9,728 nt of DNA from Bacteroidales bacterium UBA2287 (GCA_002345675.1 DDWL01000039.1:88587-98314), one strand, 5' to 3'; positions 1 to 7,571 are shown, counted from the stretch's first letter. Notes: generated by a model not told the origin, from the sequence alone. Program-made: numbers and translations.

Positions 1-1
1 C

Positions 2-88
2 TCGAAAGGCTTTCGTTTTTTTATTGAAACTAGGCAATTACTTTTTATCCCTAAAGAATTAATAACTCCTATGGGTTTTGATGTGTAA
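2..88 (+). CDS. C-terminal fragment of an unidentified protein (partial, 5' end outside window)
   Basis: One frame is open from the window edge to a TAA at 86-88. It encodes about 28 residues ending in IPKELITPMGFDV. The composition (charged, aromatic and proline residues mixed) looks like a real protein tail rather than random translation. A gene ending here would face the minus-strand ABC exporter gene, and the bidirectional terminator at 256-284 would then serve both. I do not recognise the family. The fragment is too short to prove coding, and an open stretch of this length can occur by chance in AT-rich DNA. Confidence 0.4.
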   Translation, partial: SKGFRFFIETRQLLFIPKELITPMGFDV

Positions 89-110
89 AGGAAATTGTGC
101 CAGAATTTTG

Positions 111-180
111 TACGACCCCATCTGGGGTCGAATGTCGATTCGATTATATTTCTATAAACATTCGATGCCTCTGGCATCAA
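111..180. repeat. Compound palindromic intergenic repeat (REP-like)
   Basis: Three inverted repeats are nested in 70 bp. The first is a perfect 8-bp hairpin, CGACCCCA at 113-120 with TGGGGTCG at 123-130. The second is CGAATGT at 129-135 paired with ACATTCG at 158-164. The third is a 6-bp hairpin, GATGCC at 164-169 with GGCATC at 173-178. The arms abut, so the unit could fold into a three-way structure. The style (GACCCC/GGGGTC hairpins beside a TATAAACAT segment) resembles dispersed extragenic repeats that I recall from many Bacteroidota genomes. Dispersal cannot be shown from this window. No transposase gene is nearby. Confidence 0.6.
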
Positions 181-255
181 AAACCTAGCATATAAATGCT
201 CTATTAATTCCCCAGTTTAGATTCGAGGGTTTGAACCGAAGAGCAGTAGGGCTAT

Positions 256-284
256 AAAAAAAGTGGAACAAGTCCACTTTTTTT
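256..284. terminator. Bidirectional intrinsic terminator
   Basis: A perfect 12-bp inverted repeat pairs 256-267 (A-run then GTGGA) with 273-284 (TCCAC then T-run) across a 5-nt loop. Both strands end the hairpin in seven or more T residues, so it can stop transcription from either side. It lies 28 bp past the stop codon of the minus-strand ABC exporter gene, and is the expected end of the purB-exporter transcript. Confidence 0.8.
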
Positions 285-311
285 ATTATACCTATATATA
301 ATGGGAATAAT

Positions 312-2126
312 CTAACTCTGTAACATATAAAGTTTGGAGTAGTATCCATTTAAAGCTAACAGTTCGTCGTGCTTGCCCCGCTCAACAATTTCGCCTTCGT
401 GCAAAACACAAATTAAATCGGCATTTTTTACAGTTGAAAGCCTATGAGCAATTACCACTGAGGTTCTGTTCTTCATTAGGTTTTCAATTGCTTCCTGTAC
501 CAATCGTTCCGATTCGGTGTCGAGTGCCGATGTAGCTTCGTCGAGAATCATAATTGGAGGATTTTTAAGAATTGCACGAGCAATGCTAAGTCGCTGGCGT
601 TGACCTCCCGATAGTTTCCCACCCCTATCGCCAATGTTGCTCTGGTAACCTTTTGGGGTTGCCATAATAAAATCGTGCGCATTGGCAATTTTGGCTGCAG
701 CAATAACCTGATCTTCGGTAGCGCCTTCAACACCAAATGAAATGTTATTATAAAAGGTGTCGTTAAAAAGAATTGACTCCTGATTAACATTGCCCATTAC
801 CCCGCGCAAACTCGAAAGGTTGTAATTCTTAACATTTATGCCATCAATAATAATTTCGCCATCAACCACATCGTAAAAGCGAGGTAGCAAATCGACAAAT
901 GTGCTCTTCCCCGACCCCGATTGCCCAACAAGGGCAACTGTTTTTCCCTTTTCGATGGTAACATTTACGTTTTTTAAAACGTATTCGTTGCCATACCTAA
1001 ACGAAACATTTCGGTACTCAATACCAGAACTAAACTCATCAATTTTTACTGCCCCTGCCGTGCTCTTAATTGTATTTTCGGCCATTAAAAGCGAGTCGAT
1101 TCGATCGGCCGAAGCCATACCCTTTAAAACGTTGAAGTATGCGCTAGAAAACGATTTTATTGGATTAATAATCATATAGAACATAGCAACAAAACTAATT
1201 AACGCACCGGGCGAAATGGTGCTAGTGCCTTCAATTACCAGTTTTCCGCCGTACCAAAGTATTGAAACAACTACAATTGTGCCTAAAAATTCGCTTAAAG
1301 GAGTTGCTAAGTCTCGTCTACGCCACATTTTAATCATTATGTCGGAGTAGTAAGCATTAACACCTCGAAACCTAAGATTCATTTTGGTTTCGGCATTAAA
1401 AGCTTTAATAATTCGAAGACCTCCAAGAGTTTCGTCCATTATTGAAAGCAGCGAACCCAACTTTTTCTGTCCCTTAAACGACGACTTTCGGAGATTTCGA
1501 CCAACTCGCCCAATAACCCCGCCAGTAATAGGCAGCATAAGTAGAACAAATAGGGTGAGATTTGGACTAATGGTTATAAGTCCAATGAGGTGGACAATAA
1601 TTATTATTGGCTCTTTAAAAAACATTTCGAGCGAACGAATAATTGAGACCTCAATTTCGTTCACATCGTTGGTCATTTTGCTTATAATATCGCCCTTTCG
1701 CTCCTCGGAGTAGTAACCCAATGGCAACTCGAGAACCTTTGCATAAAGCTCGTTACGAATATCGCGAACAACCCCATTTCGAATTGGAGCCATGTGATAG
1801 AGAGCCAAGTATGAAAAGAAATTTTTAAAAAGAGATGTGACAACTACAAGAGCTACAACATAAAGCAAGGCTGAAACCTGACCGAATTCGAGTACAATTT
1901 GACCGAGCGTATAGTTAAAGTAGTCAATTATAGCGTCGGCATTAAAGGCAAAAACGGGTTTAACCTCGAGTGGCTTAACGGTGCCAAAAAGAACTCCCAT
2001 AAATGGGATAATCATGGCGAGCGAAAAAAGTGAAAAAATTGCGCCAAATACATTGTAAAGAATGCTCTGAAATGCGCTCCACTTATAAGGAATTAGGTAT
2101 CGGAATAGTTTGTAGTATTTTTTCAT
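312..2126 (-). CDS. ABC exporter, fused membrane and ATPase domains (MsbA/lipid-exporter type)
   Basis: The 604-residue protein is a half-transporter that should dimerise in the inner membrane and use ATP to export a lipid, peptide or drug-like substrate. The N-terminal half (about 15-345) is the type-1 exporter membrane domain, with hydrophobic segments near 20-48, 84-108, 172-205 and 282-325. The C-terminal half is a complete ATPase: Walker A GQSGSGKST at 401-409, Q-loop Gln449, signature LSGGQ at 505-509, Walker B IMILDE at 525-530 with catalytic Glu530, and switch His561. All key residues are present, so it should be active. It starts at ATG 2126, 50 bp after purB on the same strand with no promoter-like box between, so co-transcription is likely. 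MsbA-like lipid A precursor flipping is plausible for this length and layout, but the substrate cannot be read from the sequence. Confidence 0.93.
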   Translation of the reverse strand: MKKYYKLFRYLIPYKWSAFQSILYNVFGAIFSLFSLAMIIPFMGVLFGTVKPLEVKPVFAFNADAIIDYFNYTLGQIVLEFGQVSALLYVVALVVVTSLFKNFFSYLALYHMAPIRNGVVRDIRNELYAKVLELPLGYYSEERKGDIISKMTNDVNEIEVSIIRSLEMFFKEPIIIIVHLIGLITISPNLTLFVLLMLPITGGVIGRVGRNLRKSSFKGQKKLGSLLSIMDETLGGLRIIKAFNAETKMNLRFRGVNAYYSDIMIKMWRRRDLATPLSEFLGTIVVVSILWYGGKLVIEGTSTISPGALISFVAMFYMIINPIKSFSSAYFNVLKGMASADRIDSLLMAENTIKSTAGAVKIDEFSSGIEYRNVSFRYGNEYVLKNVNVTIEKGKTVALVGQSGSGKSTFVDLLPRFYDVVDGEIIIDGINVKNYNLSSLRGVMGNVNQESILFNDTFYNNISFGVEGATEDQVIAAAKIANAHDFIMATPKGYQSNIGDRGGKLSGGQRQRLSIARAILKNPPIMILDEATSALDTESERLVQEAIENLMKNRTSVVIAHRLSTVKNADLICVLHEGEIVERGKHDELLALNGYYSKLYMLQS

Positions 2127-2176
2127 ATAAATGGTTCGATGTTTTGTTCAAAAGGTTATGTGACAGATTATTAAAG

Positions 2177-3526
2177 TTAAAACTGAATTCCTGTATATGT
2201 ACTTGGCGACAAAGTCTTTAACTCGTTTTTTACAGCAGAATCAACATCAAGTGAATCGATAAAAGCATGTAAATCGTCGCGGGTAATTGCCTTATTGGTT
2301 CGGGTTAAGGCTTTAAGGGCTTCGTAAGGATTTGGATAACCTTCGCGGCGAAGAATGGTTTGAATTCCTTCGGCAATAACCATCCAGTTTCCCTCAAGGT
2401 CTCTTTCGATTGCTGGCAGGTTTATAACCAATTTGTCGAGACCTTTTATTATAGCCTGAATGGCAATTATTGTATGCGCAAAGGGGACTCCAATATTGCG
2501 AAGCACTGTGCTATCGGTTAAGTCGCGCTGTAGGCGCGAAATGGGAAGTTTTGCCGAAAGGTGCTCGTAAAGCGCATTTGCAAGACCAAGATTTCCTTCG
2601 GCATTTTCGAAATCGATTGGATTCACCTTGTGTGGCATTGCCGATGAGCCAACCTCATCGTCCTTAATCTTCTGCTTAAAGTATTCCATGGAAATGTAGC
2701 TCCACATGTCGCGGCAAAAGTCGATGAGTATTGTATTTATCCTTTTAAGGTTATCGAAGGTAGCCGCTAAATTGTCGTAATGCTCAATTTGTGTAGTTAC
2801 CTGAGAGCGGTCCAATCCTAACGTTTTGTTTACAAAGTTATTGGCAAAGTTAACCCAGTCGATATTTGGGTATGCTGCATGGTGGGCGTTAAAGTTTCCG
2901 GTTGCGCCTCCAAACTTCGCCGAAACGGGAACTTCGCGAAGCATGCTTAATTGCCTATTTAGCCTTTCGACAAATACAAACAGTTCCTTTCCCAATCGGG
3001 TTGGCGAAGCAGGTTGCCCATGAGTACGAGCAAGCATTGGAACGTTTGACCATTGCTGCGACAGCTGATTGAGGTTTGCCGTTAAGTTATCAATAGCTGG
3101 GTAGTAAATGTCGTGACCAGCATCGCGAAGCAAGTATGGAGTAGCCGTATTGTTAATATCCTGCGAGGTAAGTCCAAAGTGAATAAACTCTTTATAGTCG
3201 GAAAGCCCAATTTCATCGAACTTTTCTTTTAAAAAGTACTCAACAGCCTTAACATCGTGATTGGTTTTGCGTTCAATGCTCTTAATGCGCTTTGCATCGT
3301 CGAGCGAGAACATAAGGTAAATATTACGCATCGTTTCGAAGGTAATTCCGTCGACACCCTCAAGCTGTGGTATGGGAATTTTGCAAAGAGCAATAAAGTA
3401 CTCAATTTCAATAAGAACCCTATAACGAATTAGAGCGTATTCGGAAAAGTATTTACGTAATTCAACTAACTTATCGGCGTAACGACCATCGATTGGCGAA
3501 ATAGCGGTAAGTGAAGTAAGCTCCAT
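2177..3526 (-). CDS. purB: Adenylosuccinate lyase
   Basis: This enzyme cleaves SAICAR to AICAR plus fumarate, and adenylosuccinate to AMP plus fumarate, in cytosolic purine synthesis. The 449-residue protein begins MELTSLTAISPIDGRYADK, very close to the start of E. coli PurB. That supports ATG 3526 over the longer frame opening at a TTG at 3556. A -7 promoter box at 3545-3552 also lies inside the longer version. Visible landmarks are KTNHDVKAVEYFLKEK (87-102), RTHGQPA (167-173) with the catalytic His169, and the fumarase/aspartase-superfamily signature GSSAMPHKVNP (293-303) with the flexible-loop serine. QRDLTDSTVLRN (333-344) is also E. coli-like. The length is normal (E. coli about 456). 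It is followed by the ABC exporter gene on the same strand, with no obvious functional link. Identification is secure. Confidence 0.97.
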   Translation of the reverse strand: MELTSLTAISPIDGRYADKLVELRKYFSEYALIRYRVLIEIEYFIALCKIPIPQLEGVDGITFETMRNIYLMFSLDDAKRIKSIERKTNHDVKAVEYFLKEKFDEIGLSDYKEFIHFGLTSQDINNTATPYLLRDAGHDIYYPAIDNLTANLNQLSQQWSNVPMLARTHGQPASPTRLGKELFVFVERLNRQLSMLREVPVSAKFGGATGNFNAHHAAYPNIDWVNFANNFVNKTLGLDRSQVTTQIEHYDNLAATFDNLKRINTILIDFCRDMWSYISMEYFKQKIKDDEVGSSAMPHKVNPIDFENAEGNLGLANALYEHLSAKLPISRLQRDLTDSTVLRNIGVPFAHTIIAIQAIIKGLDKLVINLPAIERDLEGNWMVIAEGIQTILRREGYPNPYEALKALTRTNKAITRDDLHAFIDSLDVDSAVKNELKTLSPSTYTGIQF

Positions 3527-3544
3527 ATTCAACATTTTAAGTAG

Positions 3545-3552
3545 CAAAGATA
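3545..3552 (-). promoter_or_regulatory. Bacteroidota -7 box for purB (TATCTTTG)
   Basis: Read on the minus strand, 3552 to 3545 is TATCTTTG, an exact match to the TAnnTTTG -7 element of Bacteroidota housekeeping promoters. It ends 18 bp before the purB ATG at 3526, which would give a short leader. No well-spaced TTG -33 element was found. The nearest TTG (3567-3565) is only 12 bp upstream, which lowers confidence. Confidence 0.55.
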
Positions 3553-3636
3553 GCAATCAAGAAACAATAGAAAAGAAATATTATTGCATAAAGCAAGGGT
3601 AAAGGAAATCACTGCGTTTAAAAACTCACTTTTTTC

Positions 3637-3660
3637 ACTTTTTAACCATTTGTAAAAAGT
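3637..3660. repeat. Inverted repeat overlapping the putative mqnA -33 region
   Basis: ACTTTTTA at 3637-3644 and TAAAAAGT at 3653-3660 form a perfect 8-bp inverted repeat with an 8-bp spacer. It includes the TTG at 3650-3652 that could serve as the -33 element of the mqnA promoter. It could therefore be an operator. The AT-rich arms make chance occurrence fairly likely. Confidence 0.35.
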
Positions 3661-3676
3661 TTATTATTTACCTTCG
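3649..3676 (+). promoter_or_regulatory. Putative promoter of the mqnA-corA-nfeD unit
   Basis: TTTG at 3649-3652 and TACCTTCG at 3669-3676 resemble the -33 (TTTG) and -7 (TAnnTTTG, here with TTCG) elements of Bacteroidota promoters. The spacer is 16 bp, slightly shorter than usual. Transcription from here would give a leader of about 50 nt before mqnA. Confidence 0.5.
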
Positions 3677-3679
3677 TAG

Positions 3680-3702
3680 CCTTAAACATTTACTATTTAA
3701 GG
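3680..3702 (+). promoter_or_regulatory. Leader hairpin upstream of mqnA
   Basis: CCTTAAA at 3680-3686 and TTTAAGG at 3696-3702 form a perfect 7-bp inverted repeat with a 9-nt loop, just after the -7 box. It would sit at the very 5' end of the mRNA or at the transcription start. It could be a protein-binding operator or an mRNA-stabilising hairpin. No riboswitch class is recognisable. Confidence 0.35.
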
Positions 3703-3733
3703 TTAAACATGGAACTAACTGAGGGTGATAGTT

Positions 3734-4498
3734 ATGCTTGGAACGATAGGCGTATCGGCAGTATCATATTTAAACACCGTACCATTTATTTATGGACTGC
3801 GGCAGTTTCCCATTTGTAATAGCATTAACCTTCAACTCAATTACCCATCCAAATCGGCACTTAGCCTCGAAAAAAACGAATCGCAAATAGGTTTAATTCC
3901 TGTTGCAGCCATTGAGGGCATTTCGAATGCACACATTTTTAGCAATTACTGTATTGGAAGTACCGATGCTGTTCGTACCGTTGTACTTTTTAGCAACAGC
4001 TCAATTGACGAAATTAAAACCATTTACCTCGATCGCGAATCGCGAACATCGGTTCTGCTAATCAAAATTCTTGCTGCTAACCATTGGAATAAAACTTTTT
4101 CTTGGAGCGAATTGTCGACCTACGCCTCACCCGAGTACCAAAAGCCAAATATTGGTATTGTTGCCATTGGCGACAAGGTTTTTGAACTCGAGAAATTATA
4201 TACCTATAAATACGACTTGGCTTTGGAATGGAAAAAACTTACTGGCTTGCCCTTTGCATTTGCTGCATGGGTTGCGAAAAAAAGTATCGATTCGAAATTT
4301 CTGGTTCAGTTTGAACAAGCACTTCAAATTGGAATCGACAATATTCCGTTAGCACTTGAAGGTTATAACATTTACGGACTTTCGACACAGGAAGCAACAT
4401 TCTACTTAACAAATAATATTTCGTACCATTTCGACGAGAAAAAAAGAGAAGCGATGACCCTATTCCTTAAAATGGGAAAGGGACTCGCGCCCGGTTAA
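3734..4498 (+). CDS. mqnA: Chorismate dehydratase (menaquinone synthesis by the futalosine pathway)
   Basis: MqnA removes water from chorismate to give 3-[(1-carboxyvinyl)oxy]benzoate, the first step of the futalosine route to menaquinone, in the cytosol. The fold is that of a periplasmic-binding protein. Family landmarks seen from the ATG at 3734: the N-terminal VSAVSYLNTVPFIYGL block, LIPVAAI, a YCIGSTDAVRTVVLFSN segment, YLDRESRTSVLLIKIL, and GLPFAFAAWVAKK in the C-terminal half. The length of about 254 residues is normal. Two starts are possible, GTG 3725 (adding three residues) and ATG 3734. I prefer ATG because GAGGG at 3721-3725 is well spaced as a ribosome site. The rest of the pathway (mqnB, mqnC, mqnD, mqnE) is not in the window. 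The corA and nfeD genes follow on the same strand. Confidence 0.93.
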   Translation: MLGTIGVSAVSYLNTVPFIYGLRQFPICNSINLQLNYPSKSALSLEKNESQIGLIPVAAIEGISNAHIFSNYCIGSTDAVRTVVLFSNSSIDEIKTIYLDRESRTSVLLIKILAANHWNKTFSWSELSTYASPEYQKPNIGIVAIGDKVFELEKLYTYKYDLALEWKKLTGLPFAFAAWVAKKSIDSKFLVQFEQALQIGIDNIPLALEGYNIYGLSTQEATFYLTNNISYHFDEKKREAMTLFLKMGKGLAPG

Positions 4499-4559
4499 TT
4501 GGCTTGCCTTTAAAACGCAAGAATTAAACTATTGTTAAACAAATAAAACCGGAACTGCT

Positions 4560-5510
4560 ATGGTAGCAATTTTTTACAAAGCGTTCAATAAAATTGTTCA
4601 CGAAATTGATGTGAATAGGCTTAAGGATATTGACTACGAGGATTTGCTTTGGATTGATTTAGCATTTCCATCGCCCGAGGAGAAACAAGCTGTTGAAGAA
4701 TTTTTCGACATTTTCCTTCAAACTCGTCAGCAAGCCGAAGAAATTGAGAGTTCGTCGCGTTACTTCGAAACGGAAAGCCTTATAACAGCAAACTCAAATT
4801 TTTTAATTCAAACTGGCGAAGACTACATTCAGGAGCCAGTTTCGTTTACTCTAAAAGATGGAATTCTTATTTCGGTTCGAAATATGGAGCTGAAGGCATT
4901 TGCCGATACCATTCGAAAATTCTACATAAATTTTAAAGCGTACCCAACTGGTTACCATGTTCTTATTGCCCTTTTCGAAACCAGAATTGACCTCGATGCC
5001 GATTTAGTTGAAAACGTGGCAAAGGAAATTGCCGTTTTAGGCCGACGAATTTCAATAGCCGATGAACTTGACGAGGAGCTAATTTTAAATATTAGCAAAC
5101 TGCAGGACACAACCATGCTTATTCGCGAAAACGTTATTGATAAGCAACGGGTTATAAGCGGAATTCTTAAAAGCGAACGATTTCCGAACGACACATCCCC
5201 AAAACTTTCGATTATGACTAAGGACGTTGGATCGCTTATTAACCATACCGACTTTAGCTTCGAAAGGTTAGAGTACCTTCAGGATACATTTCTTGGTCTT
5301 ATTAATATTGAACAGAATAAAATTATAAAGATTTTTACAGTAGCATCGGTTGTGTTTATGCCACCAACCCTTATTGCCTCGATTTATGGTATGAACTTTA
5401 AGTTTTTACCTGAATTGCAGTGGCGATACGGCTATTTATTCTCGTTAGGATTAATGTTTCTTTCATCGTCGTTAACCCTTATTATCTTTAAAAAGAAGAA
5501 GTGGCTATAG
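4560..5510 (+). CDS. corA: CorA-family divalent metal ion channel/transporter
   Basis: CorA proteins form inner-membrane pentamers that take up Mg2+, and in some members Co2+, Ni2+ or Zn2+. The 316-residue protein has a large soluble N-terminal domain (1 to about 250), rich in acidic residues and with long helical stretches. Two C-terminal membrane helices follow, about 256-276 and 290-311. The selectivity motif YGMNF is intact, with Gly-Met-Asn at 277-279, followed by LPELQW in the periplasmic loop, where many CorA proteins have an MPEL-type sequence. The basic tail KKKKWL is also typical. The gene lies 61 bp after mqnA and 43 bp before nfeD with no clear promoter in either gap, so it is probably mid-operon. 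The family is certain. The metal is not readable from the sequence. Confidence 0.93.
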   Translation: MVAIFYKAFNKIVHEIDVNRLKDIDYEDLLWIDLAFPSPEEKQAVEEFFDIFLQTRQQAEEIESSSRYFETESLITANSNFLIQTGEDYIQEPVSFTLKDGILISVRNMELKAFADTIRKFYINFKAYPTGYHVLIALFETRIDLDADLVENVAKEIAVLGRRISIADELDEELILNISKLQDTTMLIRENVIDKQRVISGILKSERFPNDTSPKLSIMTKDVGSLINHTDFSFERLEYLQDTFLGLINIEQNKIIKIFTVASVVFMPPTLIASIYGMNFKFLPELQWRYGYLFSLGLMFLSSSLTLIIFKKKKWL

Positions 5511-5553
5511 TTTTAAAAACCCATAACAACGAATTTTGACTTGAACAAATAAT

Positions 5554-6957
5554 ATGAAAAAACTACTCGGAATTATTCTTATTGCAGTTTATTGCTCAAC
5601 AAGTTTAAAAGCAAATAACGATTCTCTGGCACCGCCACCCCTTATTATATATAAGGTAAACATTAAAGAGAGTATTATGCCAGGGGCATGGCGGCAAGTA
5701 CAAAGTGGCTTTGCCGAAGCAAAGGAGCAGAAAGCCGATATAATTCTTGTGCACATGAACACCTATGGCGGTATGGTTGATATGGCCGACTCTATTAGAA
5801 CAAAGATTTTGAATAGCCCAATTCCCGTTTGGGTTTTTATCGATAATCAGGCGGCTTCGGCAGGGGCACTCATTAGTATTGCATGCGATAGTATTTACAT
5901 GCGCAAAGGAGCAAGTATTGGAGCAGCCACAGTAGTTGACCAAAGCGGAAAAGTTGTGCCCGACAAGTTTCAGTCGTTTATGCGAAGTACCATGCGCTCA
6001 ACTGCTGAGGCAAAGGGCAAAATAGCCATAGTTGAAAATGGCGACACAACCTACAAATGGCGTCGCGACCCACACATTGCCGAAGCAATGGTCGACCCAT
6101 CGGTATACATTGAGGGAATAATTGATACTGGCAAAGTGCTTACATTTACTACCGAAGAGGCCATTAAATGGGGTTACTGTGAGGGAAAAGCCGAAACTGT
6201 TGCCGAAATATTTAAGAATAATAAAATTGACAACTATACAATTGTTGAGTATAAACCTACCCTACTCGACATTATTATTGGATTTTTAACCAATCCTATT
6301 GTTAGCGGACTGCTTATTATGGCTATAGTTGGTGGCATTTACTTCGAACTGCAAACTCCAGGCGTTGGGTTTCCATTAGCAGCAGCAATAGTTGCAGCCA
6401 CACTATACTTTGCCCCACTTTACCTCGAAGGAATGGCCAATAATATTGAACTTATTATTTTTATAATTGGCATAGGCCTTATTGCTGTTGAAATATTTGC
6501 AATTCCTGGCTTTGGGGTTATAGGAATTAGCGGAATTATATTGGTAATTGTTGGGCTTACTGCGGCTCTAATCGACAACGATATATTTCGCGATACACGC
6601 CCATTTTCGTGGGTCGAAGTGCTTCGCCCGTTAGTTACAGTATCGGTTTCGTTGCTGGCAGGATTTATTGGGTCCATTTACTTGAGTAAAAAACTTTTCG
6701 ATACTCCCCTTTTTTCCAAATTCGCACTTCATGCCAAACTTGCTGGCGACGATGGTTACGTTGGAGTTGACACGCATCAGAAGCAAATGGTTGGGAAATA
6801 TGGTATTTCGAGAACGGTTCTTCGTCCCTCGGGAAGGGTTGAAATTGATGGGGAATACTTCGATGCTATGGCCAACGAAGGCTTTATTGACAAGGGTGTA
6901 AAGGTAATTGTTACCCACGACGAAGCAGGGCAAATTTACGTTTCAAAAACAAATTAG
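5554..6957 (+). CDS. nfeD: NfeD-family membrane-bound ClpP-class serine protease (long form)
   Basis: The 467-residue protein has the full long-form NfeD layout. It opens with a signal peptide (1 to about 20, MKKLLGIILIAVYCSTSLKA). A ClpP/SppA-like protease domain follows (about 30-225), then four or five membrane helices (about 237-380), and a C-terminal OB-fold NfeD domain (about 396-465, with the LRPSGRVEIDGEYFDA block). The candidate catalytic serine is Ser102 in QAASAGALIS. The candidate lysine partner is Lys138, matching the Ser-Lys dyad of the archaeal homologue PH1510 (Ser97, Lys138). Such proteases cleave hydrophobic segments of membrane proteins, including stomatin-like partners. 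No stomatin/flotillin gene lies next to it, although that partner is the usual neighbour. It is the last gene before the terminator at 6979-7011. Confidence 0.93.
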   Translation: MKKLLGIILIAVYCSTSLKANNDSLAPPPLIIYKVNIKESIMPGAWRQVQSGFAEAKEQKADIILVHMNTYGGMVDMADSIRTKILNSPIPVWVFIDNQAASAGALISIACDSIYMRKGASIGAATVVDQSGKVVPDKFQSFMRSTMRSTAEAKGKIAIVENGDTTYKWRRDPHIAEAMVDPSVYIEGIIDTGKVLTFTTEEAIKWGYCEGKAETVAEIFKNNKIDNYTIVEYKPTLLDIIIGFLTNPIVSGLLIMAIVGGIYFELQTPGVGFPLAAAIVAATLYFAPLYLEGMANNIELIIFIIGIGLIAVEIFAIPGFGVIGISGIILVIVGLTAALIDNDIFRDTRPFSWVEVLRPLVTVSVSLLAGFIGSIYLSKKLFDTPLFSKFALHAKLAGDDGYVGVDTHQKQMVGKYGISRTVLRPSGRVEIDGEYFDAMANEGFIDKGVKVIVTHDEAGQIYVSKTN

Positions 6958-6978
6958 ATAAAAAAATCTCATGTATAA

Positions 6979-7011
6979 AAAATGGCAGCCGAATAAATCG
7001 ACTGCCATTTT
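6979..7011. terminator. Bidirectional intrinsic terminator between nfeD and the peroxidase gene
   Basis: AAAATGGCAG at 6979-6988 pairs perfectly with CTGCCATTTT at 7002-7011. Inner CGA (6990-6992) and TCG (6998-7000) can extend the stem after one mismatch. The minus-strand side ends in six T residues and the plus-strand side in four. It lies 21 bp past the nfeD stop and 14 bp past the stop of the convergent peroxidase gene, so it ends both transcripts. Confidence 0.85.
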
Positions 7012-7025
7012 CATTTAGGAAACAA

Positions 7026-7571
7026 CTATTTACCTGTAATCCATGCAATAATTTTTTCGGAATCGGGCTTTTCGCGGGGAGCAAAGCTTTCAACAATCTT
7101 ACCGTCCTCGTCAATCAAAAACTTTTGGAAATTCCACGAAACAGACGAAGATAAAACCCCGTTCTGGTCCTTCTCAGTTAACCATTGGTATAATGGATGA
7201 ATATCGGAACCTTTAACCGAAATTTTTTCCATTATGGGAAAGGTAACACCGTAATTCTTCGAACAAAACTCACGAATTTCGACACTCGACCCAGGTTCCT
7301 GTCCCATAAAGTTATTGGCCGGAAAACCAATTATTACAAAGTTAGAGCCGCCATACTGCTTGTATAGTTTTTCTAATGCTTCGTACTGAGGCGTAAGTCC
7401 ACATTTCGAAGCTGTGTTTACCACCATAACTTTTTTGCCCTTTAACTGGGCTAAATCGAATGTTTCACCTTCGAGAGTTTTAACAGTAAAATCGTGTAGG
7501 GTTTTGGTTTGCGACATTGCCACCGAGGATGCAAAAAGTCCAAAAAATAGAATTAAAACTTGTGCTTTCAT
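7026..7571 (-). CDS. Exported glutathione-peroxidase family thiol peroxidase
   Basis: The 181-residue protein starts with a Sec signal peptide (MKAQVLILFFGLFASSVAMS, probable cut after residue 20), so it should act in the periplasm. It reduces peroxides through a cysteine. Family motifs are VNTASKCGLTPQY (51-63) with the peroxidatic Cys57, FPANNFMGQEPG (83-94) with Gln91, and WNFQKFLID (146-154) with Trp146 and Asn147 of the catalytic tetrad. Cys103 in REFCSKNYGVTFP lies 46 residues after Cys57. That is the spacing of the resolving cysteine in thioredoxin-linked enzymes such as yeast Gpx2, so despite the family name thioredoxin-like donors are more likely than glutathione. The usual FPCNQF motif has Ala85 in place of its cysteine. 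The gene stands alone, convergent with nfeD and divergent from the EamA transporter. Confidence 0.94.
   Translation of the reverse strand: MKAQVLILFFGLFASSVAMSQTKTLHDFTVKTLEGETFDLAQLKGKKVMVVNTASKCGLTPQYEALEKLYKQYGGSNFVIIGFPANNFMGQEPGSSVEIREFCSKNYGVTFPIMEKISVKGSDIHPLYQWLTEKDQNGVLSSSVSWNFQKFLIDEDGKIVESFAPREKPDSEKIIAWITGK

Noticed and set aside
1..22. Possible right arm of an intrinsic terminator (AGGCTTTCG followed by seven T).
   Set aside because: The left arm would lie outside the window, and the same bases fit an open frame that continues to a stop at 86-88. It cannot be decided here.
220..252. T-arm-like stretch on the minus strand (GGTTCAAACCC), suggesting a tRNA gene.
   Set aside because: The flanking bases do not form a 5-bp T-stem, and no acceptor, D-arm or anticodon arm could be found around it.
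3527..3556. Ten-codon upstream extension of purB from a TTG at 3556.
   Set aside because: Homology to E. coli PurB begins at MEL (3526), and the extension contains the -7 promoter box.
3709..3819. Short open frame of 36 codons starting at the ATG at 3709, overlapping the mqnA start.
   Set aside because: It has no recognisable protein features, and most of it is the out-of-frame reading of the conserved mqnA N-terminus.
4503..4521. Small inverted repeat CTTGC/GCAAG after mqnA as a terminator.
   Set aside because: Only 5 bp of stem and no T-run on either side, so it is unlikely to stop transcription between mqnA and corA.
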